NCBI GenBank assembly: GCA_024681475.1
Contig: JAILAT010000011.1
Location: 1 to 34,669 of the forward strand
Source of the DNA: Bacteroidales bacterium
GTDB lineage: Bacteria; Bacteroidota; Bacteroidia; Bacteroidales; P3
Length of the DNA stretch: 34,669 bases
Direction: 5' to 3'
Shown here: positions 27,320 through 34,669 of the stretch, in pieces
Layout: every line of letters starts with the position of its first letter
Numbering within the stretch: position 1 is the first letter of the stretch
Made by a program: the position numbers and the translations under genes
The notes under the pieces: model-generated
Told to the model about the DNA's origin: nothing
Databases searched by the model: none
The model's input: only the letters and a program-made list of their open reading frames with translations

Positions 27320-27811
27320 TCATACATTGTTATTCCCCTTCAGCATCCTCCGCATGGCCACCCAGGCGCGAAACAGATAGACTTCCACCTGCGAGAGACT
27401 CAAATCGAGCATCGTGGCTATCTCCTTGTAGCTGTAGCCCTCGGCATCGCGAAGTTGCAGTACACTGCGCTGCATCTCTGGCAGTTGCCGCAGGGCGTGT
27501 GCCAGTTCGTCGCTCAGCCCGTAGCGTTCCTCCACACTGTCCACCGCCGCCTCGTCGAGTGCCAGTTCGCCGTGGACCCGTTCCGCCACGCGGTCGTGCC
27601 TATAGCAGTCCACCAAGTAGCGCCGCGCCACCGTCAGCAGAAAGCCCAGCCCCTGTTCCGAGTCAACCTGTTCGCGCTTCTGCCACAACTCGGCGAAAGC
27701 CTCCTGCATGGCATCCTCCGCGCGCATCTTGTCACCGCAGCTCCATAGCCCAAAACGCAGCACATGGCCGGACCATTCGTCCACTCGGTTGTTGTATTCT
27801 GTTCTAGTCAT
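27320..27811 (-). CDS. ECF sigma factor (sigma-70 family)
   Basis: This 163-residue ECF-type sigma factor directs RNA polymerase to a small regulon. Region 2 is seen in AEDAMQEAFAELWQKREQV (about 31-49) and LLTVARRYLVDCYR; region 4 in LPEMQRSVLQLRDAEGYSYKEIATMLDLS, then QVEVYLFRAW, the helix-turn-helix contacting the -35 element. ATG 27811 is used because the upstream extension lacks family similarity. It is followed 16 bp later by its probable anti-sigma factor. The upstream region has an inverted repeat, TAGGGTGT/ACACCCTA, that could be part of an autoregulated promoter. Confidence 0.92.
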   Translation of the reverse strand: MTRTEYNNRVDEWSGHVLRFGLWSCGDKMRAEDAMQEAFAELWQKREQVDSEQGLGFLLTVARRYLVDCYRHDRVAERVHGELALDEAAVDSVEERYGLSDELAHALRQLPEMQRSVLQLRDAEGYSYKEIATMLDLSLSQVEVYLFRAWVAMRRMLKGNNNV

Positions 27812-27840
27812 CTGCTCGTTTTGCTTTGCGTTTTGGCTAT

Positions 27841-27893
27841 TAGGGTGTTTTACATCTATATATCGCTTCAGCCACACGATTTATTACACCCTA
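27841..27893 (-). promoter_or_regulatory. TAGGGTGT inverted repeat upstream of sigma gene
   Basis: TAGGGTGT (27841-27848) and its reverse complement ACACCCTA (27886-27893) are separated by 37 bp, 29 bp upstream of the sigma start codon. The arms are perfect 8-mers. No TAnnTTTG box is obvious, which fits a promoter used by an alternative sigma factor; this is inference. Confidence 0.5.
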
Positions 27894-27927
27894 CCGAAAA
27901 AAAAGTCTTGCTAAAAAAAGGATAACA

Positions 27928-27953
27928 AAAGCGTGCCAGACTTGGCACGCTTT
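27928..27953 (-). terminator. Terminator after the TonB-receptor-like gene
   Basis: AAAGCGTGCCA (27928-27938) and TGGCACGCTTT (27943-27953) form an 11-bp stem with a GACT loop. On the minus strand it ends in a T run, 25 bp past the stop of the barrel gene. Confidence 0.82.
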
Positions 27954-27977
27954 ACTCTCATTACTGTCAGCAGCACA

Positions 27978-30413
27978 CTATCGTGAGCCCATAGCATCCG
28001 CGCCGCCTTGGCGGGCCTTGCTTTCAAGCTCCATCTTGCCGATGCGCCAGGTGACGCCGAGACCCACAAAGCGGGATTTGTAGCGGTTGCTGCCCGTGGT
28101 TTGGTACTGCGGCGCGGTGGTGTTGCTGCCCCATTCGCTCCAGCCGAAGATGTCTCTGACGTTAATGTAAAGGGAGAGCTTGCGGTCGAAGAAGTCGCTG
28201 CTGCATCCGAAGTCGAGGCTCTTGTTGGCATTGGTGAGACTGTAGAGTCCCAGACGCGGAGAGCTGTAACTGCCGTTGGCGAAGAGTTCCAGCTTGTTCC
28301 ACACCTTGGCCCACACGTTGAGGCGGAAGCTGTAGCTTAGCCTGCTGTCGCTGAAGTCTTCGTAGTTGTAGCCGTAGTTGAACAGCGAGGCGTTGAAGCG
28401 CACATTGAAGAAAGCCTTCGGGCGATAGGTGATGTTGGCCTCGACGCCCTCGGTGTGGCTGGAGCCGATGTTGACAGGATAGGTGTAGTTGACCATATAG
28501 GGGCCGATGACAGGGTCGTAGGTGGCGGCGGTCATGGTGCCTATCTCGTCGGTGTTGGCGCGCCAGTAGGCCTTCAAACCCACATTGCCGAATTTCATGA
28601 TATACTTGTTGAAAGCCGCCTCGAGGTTGTGCGAGTAGCTCATCAGCAGATTAGGGTTGCCGGTACTGAAGCTGTAATCGTCGTAGATGCGGAAAGGCAC
28701 GTAGCCCGACATGGCGCTGTAATTAGAGAAACGGCGTGTATAGCTGATGCTGTAGCTCTCGAAAGTCTTGGTCTGGTAGCTCAGATGGATGCTGGGGACC
28801 AAGCCCGGGAACGACTTGTCGAAATCCATCTTGTCGCCCAGGGTATGATGTTCTATCCATCCGTTGTCGATTTCGTCCTCGAAGCGCAGACCCAACTTGG
28901 TGGTGAAGCCGCCCCAGCGTTTCTGGGCGGTCACATAGAGGGCCGGTTCCAGATCCAGACCTTGCGAGGCATACGAGCGGTAAGGCATGGGGTCCCACTG
29001 CCCTGAGGGCAGCAAGCTGTCGAACTTATCGTCGTTGGAAGTATATCCGAACCCGAATTCGCCACCCAGTTCCAGCTCAAAACCCTTCTTCAGCGGCAGC
29101 GTGTAGTTGACGCCCAGCTCCCCGCTGGCATTCCACATCGAGCCTGTCATGTGGCGTTTGAAGTCGGTGAGTGTCGGCGAATAGTAGTCACGTGTGTCGT
29201 CGGAATAGCCGCTGTTGGCCCAGTAGTTGCCACTGAAGGTGATGCTCAGCTTGCGTCCTGTGGTGTCGTAGCGGTGCTCATACCAGGCTCCGCCATAGGC
29301 TCCGTGGCTGAAGCCGTGGTTCAAGGTGGTGTCGCGATAGCCGAGGTCGACACGGGTAGGATTATACTCATAATACTGATAATCATTGTAGAACGAATTC
29401 TGGTCCCAATAGGGATAGAATCCTGCCCAGGCAGAGAGGGTACGGACACTGTCGATCACCCAGTTGGTGTTGAAGCCGAGATAGCCGCCCTGGTAAGGCA
29501 TATTGTTCTTGTTGTCGTATTTCATGAAACGGCTGGTGTCGCCATTGGCGTCGAAAAGTGTGGTGGTGCCGTCGGAGGCCATGTCGTTGTTGCCATACAT
29601 GCCGTTGAGATAGATGTTGAAGTCGACTTTCTCGTTGGCCCAAACGTATGATATCCAAGGAGAAACAGAAGGTACCGTATTGGCTCTCACACCCAAGCAG
29701 AGCAGCTCGTTGCGCGTCACCTTCTGGTTGGTGATGATGTTGATGACTCCGCCGCTTGACGAATAGCGTGCCGAGGGGTTAGTTATCACCTCAATACGCT
29801 CGATGGCGTTGGCGGGCATCTGCTTGATATACTGCTTGAGGGCCTCTTCGTTCATGTGCGAGGGACGGTCGTTGATCCATATCTCCACCGAGCTCACGCC
29901 ACGCAGCGTGATGTTGCCCTCGGCATCGACCTCCACGCCCGGCGCGTTCTGCAGGGCGTCGCTAGCCGTTCCGGTCTGTATGGAGGGGTCCTCCTTGGTA
30001 TTGTAAAGATTCTTCTCGCCGTCCATGGCAAAGAGGGGCTTGGTGGTCGACACCACCACTTTCTCCAGCGCCTGCCCAGGGGTCATCGTCAGCGTGCCGA
30101 GACTCTCTTGATTGGAGCCCTGGAAAGTGAACGTGGAGAGCTGATATAGCGTGGTGTAGCCCATAAAAGAGGCACGAACCAGATAGGTGCCGCTCGCCAC
30201 GTCGCGGATGTCGAAATGGCCGTCGTTGTCGGTGGTGGCGCCACGTACGAACACAGTGTCGGCAGGACGCATGAGCGCCACATTGACCCAAGGCATTTTC
30301 TGGCCCGAACGACCGTCGACAACGCTGCCAGAGACATGACCTGTCTGGGCCATGAGCATCGACAGCTGCGCACCGAGCATGATGAGAAGGATTATTGTCT
30401 GTTGTTTTTTCAT
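27978..30413 (-). CDS. TonB-receptor-like outer membrane barrel (OMP_b-brl_3 type)
   Basis: This 811-residue protein has a signal peptide (about 1-22, MLMAQT) and an N-terminal carboxypeptidase-regulatory-like domain (about 25-105; GSVVDGRSGQKMPWVNV, SGTYLVRASFMGYTT). A plug domain follows (about 115-240; DALQNAPGVEVDAEGNITLRG, IERIEVITNPSARYSSSGGVINIIT), then a barrel with many aromatic-rich strands. It fits the group without a SusD partner, often annotated outer membrane beta-barrel family protein. ATG 30413 is preferred; an upstream extension reaches into the permease gene and lacks similarity. The substrate is unknown. It lies 43 bp after the permease gene and ends at a clear terminator. 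Confidence 0.87.
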   Translation of the reverse strand: MKKQQTIILLIMLGAQLSMLMAQTGHVSGSVVDGRSGQKMPWVNVALMRPADTVFVRGATTDNDGHFDIRDVASGTYLVRASFMGYTTLYQLSTFTFQGSNQESLGTLTMTPGQALEKVVVSTTKPLFAMDGEKNLYNTKEDPSIQTGTASDALQNAPGVEVDAEGNITLRGVSSVEIWINDRPSHMNEEALKQYIKQMPANAIERIEVITNPSARYSSSGGVINIITNQKVTRNELLCLGVRANTVPSVSPWISYVWANEKVDFNIYLNGMYGNNDMASDGTTTLFDANGDTSRFMKYDNKNNMPYQGGYLGFNTNWVIDSVRTLSAWAGFYPYWDQNSFYNDYQYYEYNPTRVDLGYRDTTLNHGFSHGAYGGAWYEHRYDTTGRKLSITFSGNYWANSGYSDDTRDYYSPTLTDFKRHMTGSMWNASGELGVNYTLPLKKGFELELGGEFGFGYTSNDDKFDSLLPSGQWDPMPYRSYASQGLDLEPALYVTAQKRWGGFTTKLGLRFEDEIDNGWIEHHTLGDKMDFDKSFPGLVPSIHLSYQTKTFESYSISYTRRFSNYSAMSGYVPFRIYDDYSFSTGNPNLLMSYSHNLEAAFNKYIMKFGNVGLKAYWRANTDEIGTMTAATYDPVIGPYMVNYTYPVNIGSSHTEGVEANITYRPKAFFNVRFNASLFNYGYNYEDFSDSRLSYSFRLNVWAKVWNKLELFANGSYSSPRLGLYSLTNANKSLDFGCSSDFFDRKLSLYINVRDIFGWSEWGSNTTAPQYQTTGSNRYKSRFVGLGVTWRIGKMELESKARQGGADAMGSR

Positions 30414-30456
30414 GATAATGATAATGATATTGTTATTTGTTATTGTGTTGTATATG

Positions 30457-31695
30457 TCATTTAAATGCACGCCGCACGGTGAACCACACCACCATACACG
30501 ACAGCAGCGTGACGATGCCGAAGGTGGCCGCAAAGTCGACCACACGCATAGCTACAGGGAAGGCGTCGACCACCGCGTTGGCGCCCAGCTTGACGATGCC
30601 GAACTGCTGCTGCAGCAAGCACACGACGAAGCCGCCCACCAGACCTATCACCGTACCCACGGCGGCGATAAGTATGCCTTCGGTGAAGAACACACGCCTT
30701 ATCTGCTTCTGTTCCATACCCATGGAGCGCATCGTGGCGATGTCTTTGCGCTTGTTGATGATGAGCAGCGACAGCGACGCGATGAGGTTGAGCGTGGAGA
30801 TGAGCACGATGAGCGAGAGGATGAGGAACACGCCCAGTCGTTCAGAATGGAATATCTTGTAGTAGAGTGGCTTCTGCTCGTAGCGGTCCTTCACAGTGTA
30901 ACCTTCGCCCAGCTGCCGCGCCAGCTGCTGCTTGACGCGTCCCAGCTGCCGCGGGTTCTCGACGCTGACGGCCAGCGAGGTCACCTCGTCGGGGGCGTAG
31001 CCCATCAGGCTTCGCACGAAGTCGATGTGTGTCAGCACATAGAGACCGTCTATCTCCTCCTGTATGCGGAAGGCGCCGGCCACATAGGCGTAGCCGTTGT
31101 TGAAGGCCTCGTCCATCGTCAGGCCTATGGCCGTGGTGCCACGCTTGGGGATGTGTATGGCCACCGGTGTGTTCGACATCGAGTTGACCTCCAGATTATA
31201 GAGGATATTCCATCCCAACAGCAGGTAGTATTCGTCGCCATCACGCAGACTGTATTCGCCCTCCAAGATGAGCGTGTCGATACCGCAGGTGGCCGCATAG
31301 CTCTCGTCGACGCCGCGCAGCTGCACGATGCTTTCGTTCTGCCGGTGCGTCACCCAGGCGTTCTCCTCCACGATGGGCGATATCTGTGCCACGCCGGGGG
31401 TGGCGCGCATGGCGTCGTAGGGTATCTCGCCCGTGCGGAACGTTTTGCCCTGCACGGGCTCGACAATCAGCGCGGGGTCGAAGACGTTGAACAGCGACTG
31501 GGTCAGCTCGCCGATGCCGTTGTACACCGACATCACCACCACCAGCGCCATAGTGCTGACAGCGATACCTATCAGAGAAATCCACGAGATGATGTTCACG
31601 ATGGTCTTCTCCTTGCGCGAAAAGAGGTAACGTTTGGCCACAAAAAGCGCCAGCTGCATGGAGCTGAAATGGTGTTTGTTGTTGCCCGATGCCAT
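30457..31695 (-). CDS. FtsX-type ABC transporter permease (LolC/E-like)
   Basis: This 412-residue inner membrane protein has the MacB/LolE layout. The first transmembrane helix (about 32-57) follows a basic FVAKRYLFSRKEKTIVNII motif. A large periplasmic domain (about 60-265) comes next, then three C-terminal helices of the FtsX domain, including RLGVFLILSLIVLISTLNLIASL and the cytoplasmic loop RKDIATMRSMGMEQKQIRRVFF. LolC/E proteins extract lipoproteins from the inner membrane. The ATPase partner is not in the window. The gene starts 41 bp after rbfA and is probably in the same transcript. Confidence 0.9.
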   Translation of the reverse strand: MASGNNKHHFSSMQLALFVAKRYLFSRKEKTIVNIISWISLIGIAVSTMALVVVMSVYNGIGELTQSLFNVFDPALIVEPVQGKTFRTGEIPYDAMRATPGVAQISPIVEENAWVTHRQNESIVQLRGVDESYAATCGIDTLILEGEYSLRDGDEYYLLLGWNILYNLEVNSMSNTPVAIHIPKRGTTAIGLTMDEAFNNGYAYVAGAFRIQEEIDGLYVLTHIDFVRSLMGYAPDEVTSLAVSVENPRQLGRVKQQLARQLGEGYTVKDRYEQKPLYYKIFHSERLGVFLILSLIVLISTLNLIASLSLLIINKRKDIATMRSMGMEQKQIRRVFFTEGILIAAVGTVIGLVGGFVVCLLQQQFGIVKLGANAVVDAFPVAMRVVDFAATFGIVTLLSCMVVWFTVRRAFK

Positions 31696-31736
31696 CGTAA
31701 CTGTGGTTTGTGACGTGTGAGCGTGGCTCGCGGTCC

Positions 31737-32117
31737 CTATTGTTTCAGCAGACGCTCGATGTTCTCGGCATAGTCCAGCGAGTCGTCAAGAAAGAACTCC
31801 AGATTGGGGATGATGCGCAGCTGCTTGGCCTCACGCAGACCCAGGCGGCGGCGTATGTCGCCCTGATGTGTCAGCATCGCGTTGATGACCAGCTGCTTGT
31901 CGGCCTTGGTGCCTGCCGGCGTGTCGGCCGTCTCGGGCATGGTGCCCACGGGGAAGATGCTGATGTAGCATCGGACGATGGAGAGATCCGAGGTGACACG
32001 CACCTTGGTGACCGTGATGAGCGACTGGCCCAGCACAGGCTTCATCTCCTTCAGCAGTATGTCGCCCAAATCCTGCTGTATCAGTCGGGATATCTTATTT
32101 TGTCGTGTCGATTCCAT
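31737..32117 (-). CDS. rbfA: Ribosome-binding factor A
   Basis: RbfA is a small KH-fold protein that binds the 30S subunit during maturation of the 16S 5' end. The 126-residue length is normal. Visible features are the N-terminal RQNKISRLIQQDLGDIL, ITVTKVRVTSDLSIVRCYISIF, the RRRLGLREAKQLRIIPNLEFFLDDSLDYAENIE block and a basic helix. The KH-like A/S-x-S region is poorly conserved. It sits 32 bp after the small barrel gene. Confidence 0.95.
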   Translation of the reverse strand: MESTRQNKISRLIQQDLGDILLKEMKPVLGQSLITVTKVRVTSDLSIVRCYISIFPVGTMPETADTPAGTKADKQLVINAMLTHQGDIRRRLGLREAKQLRIIPNLEFFLDDSLDYAENIERLLKQ

Positions 32118-32149
32118 AAGTGTGATTTATACGTGACACAGGCCTTCAA

Positions 32150-32725
32150 TTAAAACCTCATGCCGAGGCGGATGGGGAAATAGGCGGCCTGCTGTGTGTA
32201 GGCGAAGCCCATCGTCAGGTAGAGGCTTGCATAGTTGCGTTCCATGTTGCGGATGACATAGCGGAAATACCAGTTCAATCCGCCCGACAGCTCCACGTAG
32301 GGCGACAGGCAGTTGTCGTGGGGACCGTCGGTCATCATATAGTGGGCACCCACCTTGGCCGACACCATGGGCGAAAACTCAGCGTCCAGCGTCCTGTAGT
32401 CCATGTCCACGAAAGCCAGCGCGCTGTGCCATCCGTTGCCGAAGTCCTTGAAGGGGGCCACATAGCCGTAGCCCAGACCCAAACCGACGAAATAGTCCTG
32501 GAACAAGCACACGCCGTTCATGATGTTCACGCCGGCAATATGCTGCATATCCGCCATGCGCCAGCCGTTCTCGTCGGCGTGGCCGATGTTGGCCATATAG
32601 GGCATATAGCCCAGTTCGGCCTTGAACATATATTCATAATTCGACCTATCCTGACGGAATTGGGCGTTCGCCGACAGTGCAAGGGTAGCGAACAGCAACA
32701 CTAATACAAATCTCAATTTATTCAT
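32150..32725 (-). CDS. Small outer membrane beta-barrel protein, function unknown
   Basis: This 191-residue protein has a signal peptide (about 1-21, ALSANAQF) and a mature part of alternating amphipathic strands: FKAELGYMPYMANIG, YFVGLGLGYGYVAPF, SPMVSAKVGAHY, SPYVELSGGLNWYF and the terminal FPIRLGMRF, whose last Phe is the barrel-assembly signal. It is an eight-strand-sized barrel with no recognised enzyme motif. ATG 32725 is used; ATG 32731 (two codons longer) is equally possible. A -7 box lies about 56 bp upstream. Confidence 0.82.
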   Translation of the reverse strand: MNKLRFVLVLLFATLALSANAQFRQDRSNYEYMFKAELGYMPYMANIGHADENGWRMADMQHIAGVNIMNGVCLFQDYFVGLGLGYGYVAPFKDFGNGWHSALAFVDMDYRTLDAEFSPMVSAKVGAHYMMTDGPHDNCLSPYVELSGGLNWYFRYVIRNMERNYASLYLTMGFAYTQQAAYFPIRLGMRF

Positions 32726-32780
32726 TTTCATTATTTTATTATCAAACATCAGTGAGCCATGGCCCACACAAACGATGTTG

Positions 32781-32788
32781 CAAAGATA
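32781..32788 (-). promoter_or_regulatory. -7 box for the small barrel gene
   Basis: TATCTTTG followed by CA on the minus strand fits TAnnTTTG. No clear -33 TTTG is seen. Confidence 0.6.
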
Positions 32789-32850
32789 AGCATTTTTTGT
32801 AGACTGCGGAAATATTTTTTCTCGTCAACTTGCTGCGGTCCCCTGGGGCT

Positions 32851-34669
32851 TTATTTCAGCAGGGTGACGGTGCCTTTGGCCGTCTGCTCCTGACGGGGGT
32901 TGGCTTTGGTGGTGTAGCGCATCACCCACATATAGGATGCTTGGGGGCAGAGGACGCCGTTTTTCTTGCCGTCCCACGAGCCCGTCAGGGCGTCGAAATG
33001 CGCCACGAGGTTGCCTTGTCGCGAATAGATCCACACTTCGCCGGAGGCCAGTTCATAGGAAGGGATGAAGAAGACCTGGTTGGTCGACTCGTTGGGAGTG
33101 AAGACGTTGGGAGGCCACAGGATGCCACGGTCGGCGCGCAGCACCACCACGGAGCTGTCAACGCAGCCCAGCCAGTTGACGGCCACCAGCATGATTTCCA
33201 CCGAGTCTTGATCCATGGGGTAGTCGTAGTGGGTCACCTGGCTGGTGTCGGTGATGTAGGGGAAATACCAGATGCGGCTGGTGCCACCCGACACATCGGC
33301 CAGGCGCACATTGTGATGCTCGTAGGTCACCGTCATGGGCGTGGCTTGGACAAGGGCCTGGAAACTGGTGTCGATGTCAAGAATCAAACGCCGCGTCGAG
33401 TCGCAACCATGCTGGTTGGCGTATGTCACCGTGGGCTCATAAGTCGAGGTAAAGTATTCCACACCGTTCTCCCAAATGTACGAGATACCATGGCATGTCG
33501 AATGATGGTCGAAAAGAAAGTCCGTGTTCCACACGGTGAGGTCCATCTTCAATGTCGAGTCGCAGCCTGCCACGGTCCGGTGGTGCACCTCATAGTGTCC
33601 GCCCACAACGACAGTCTGCCCGTCGAAGGTGGTCTCCTCGTTGTCGCAGATGGTGTCGAACCATGCCGTGAGATAGACAGGATGTACCGTCAGTGCGAGA
33701 TGCACAAGGCTGTCGCAGTGGTGTATGCTCTGCAGCGGCACTGGATAGTTGCCGCCCTCGGTGAGTGGCAGCAGGCCCTGCGTGCCGGCCACATACAGCG
33801 TGTCGCCGTCGCAGATGTCGGCGGCATCGTTCACCTCGTAGGTGCGGTGCACGGTGAGCACCAGTGTCACCGTGCTGTCGGCGCCGTGGACAGAGGTATA
33901 TTCCAGTGTCTGCGACTGCTGTAGCGTGGATGGGGAGAGAGTTTGATAATCGGCAAGGTCGGCGCTGTAATCGGCACCGCACCACGTCAGCGGCAGCTGG
34001 TTGTCGCACACCGTGCTATCGAAGAGATGATGATAGTTGCGCCACACGTGCAGACTATAGTGCACGATGCTGTCGCAGCCTGCGGTGTTGGCGATCACGA
34101 AGGTGGTGTCCACCACGCCGGTGGTGAAGCTCACGCCACAGAAGGCCACGGGCAAGTTGTTCTCTATCACGGTGTCGCGCTGCGTGTAGGTGCTGTTGCG
34201 CAGCACATGGACGCGCATCGTCAGCGTGCTGTCCTCGCCGTGCATGGCGTGGATGCCCACGGAGGCCATGTTCCTCGTCACCGTGTCGTCGGTGGTGAAG
34301 CTCACGCCGTTCCACAACAGCGGCAACGCATCCTCGCACAGCGTGCTGTCGGCCTCGGCGGTGACGTTGTGCCACACATGGAGGCTGTAGGTGATGGTGC
34401 TGTCGCATCCTGCGGCGTTGGCGATGGTCCAGACGCTGTCGGCATGGCTGTCGCCGAAAGTGACGCCGCCCACTGCGACAGGCAGCGCATTCTCCACGAT
34501 GGTGTCATGCCGCTCCATGGTGGTGTTCCTCAGCACGGTGAGACGCATCGTCACGGTGCTGTCCACTCCGTGCTGGCCGGCCCCGGCCAGCAGCGCCGGC
34601 TCCACCTCCATCGGCTGGCTGCCCACGCTGGCCAGCGTGAATGTCACTCCGTTCCAGACGATGGGCAAA
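32851..34669 (-). CDS. Large repeat-bearing surface protein with CHU_C/T9SS C-terminal domain, 5' end cut
   Basis: The frame is open to the window end, so only the last ~606 residues are visible. The final ~85 residues (PPNVFTPNESTNQVFFIP, WIYSRQGNLVAHF, WDGKKNGVLCPQASYMWVMRYT) form the CHU_C, gliding-motility-associated C-terminal domain, a type B sorting signal of type IX secretion. Before it lies a short PKD-like segment (SGGTSRIWYFPY, VNWLGCVDSS). Upstream are tandem modules of about 55 residues built on D(T/S)xxxxxLPxxxxGxxF ... GCDSxxxxLxVxxN. Two successive modules form a composite repeat of 110 residues (DTIVENALPV to DTVIENNLPV). The first in-frame TTG near the edge is not a start. 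The protein is likely secreted to the cell surface; the ligand is unknown. Confidence 0.88.
   Translation of the reverse strand, partial: LPIVWNGVTFTLASVGSQPMEVEPALLAGAGQHGVDSTVTMRLTVLRNTTMERHDTIVENALPVAVGGVTFGDSHADSVWTIANAAGCDSTITYSLHVWHNVTAEADSTLCEDALPLLWNGVSFTTDDTVTRNMASVGIHAMHGEDSTLTMRVHVLRNSTYTQRDTVIENNLPVAFCGVSFTTGVVDTTFVIANTAGCDSIVHYSLHVWRNYHHLFDSTVCDNQLPLTWCGADYSADLADYQTLSPSTLQQSQTLEYTSVHGADSTVTLVLTVHRTYEVNDAADICDGDTLYVAGTQGLLPLTEGGNYPVPLQSIHHCDSLVHLALTVHPVYLTAWFDTICDNEETTFDGQTVVVGGHYEVHHRTVAGCDSTLKMDLTVWNTDFLFDHHSTCHGISYIWENGVEYFTSTYEPTVTYANQHGCDSTRRLILDIDTSFQALVQATPMTVTYEHHNVRLADVSGGTSRIWYFPYITDTSQVTHYDYPMDQDSVEIMLVAVNWLGCVDSSVVVLRADRGILWPPNVFTPNESTNQVFFIPSYELASGEVWIYSRQGNLVAHFDALTGSWDGKKNGVLCPQASYMWVMRYTTKANPRQEQTAKGTVTLLK

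Noticed and set aside
30352..31713. 453-codon open frame antisense to the FtsX-type permease
   Set aside because: Very rich in His, Val and Asp with no motif; the opposite strand encodes a clear permease.

Overview
The window looks like a chromosomal segment of a member of the Bacteroidota, most likely order Bacteroidales. This rests on repeated TAnnTTTG-type -7 promoter boxes (usually extended to TAnnTTTGCA), SPII lipoproteins, a GldD homologue, a gliding/type IX secretion C-terminal domain, an OMP_b-brl_3-type receptor and a DUF4353 lipoprotein. I cannot assign a genus. Most of the window is GC-rich by eye, so the AT-rich stretches in the first 4.4 kb stand out.

Region 1 (1-6667) is a DNA modification/restriction island on the + strand: a C5-cytosine DNA methyltransferase cut by the window start, a McrB-like AAA+ GTPase, an AlbA_2/Schlafen-type ATPase-like protein, a McrC/DUF2357 nuclease, and a broken vsr (mismatch-repair endonuclease) gene overlapping the McrC stop codon by ATGA. 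A cytosine methylase together with McrB/McrC-like subunits and vsr suggests a LlaJI/BsuMI-style restriction-modification locus rather than a plain type IV McrBC. The composition is mosaic: the McrB gene switches from AT-rich to GC-rich at the boundary between its N-terminal domain and its AAA+ domain. A 158-bp spacer before McrC carries spaced CTTTGC repeats. The island is followed by about 300 bp of gene-free DNA and then tRNA-His.

Region 2 (6880-18000) is housekeeping: tRNA-His(GTG), a TrmH-family rRNA methylase, a small lipoprotein, a secreted alpha/beta hydrolase, a thiL-pcm-gldD operon, the indolepyruvate:ferredoxin oxidoreductase pair iorA-iorB, a radical SAM protein, a BASS-type transporter, and rsgA. 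A possible 35-residue membrane microprotein lies at 10177-10284.

Region 3 (18000-27900) is envelope and carbohydrate related: a secreted GH2 beta-galactosidase, a three-gene cluster (DUF4353 lipoprotein, DUF2490 barrel, EFR1 flavodoxin-ferredoxin), and an operon of ECF sigma factor, membrane anti-sigma factor and outer membrane barrel protein. A TAGGGTGT inverted repeat precedes the sigma gene and a strong terminator ends the operon.

Region 4 (27900-34669), all on the - strand, holds a TonB-receptor-like barrel, a LolC/E-FtsX-type permease, rbfA, a small outer membrane barrel, and the C-terminal 600 or so residues of a large repeat-bearing surface protein with a CHU_C/type IX secretion sorting domain, cut by the window end.
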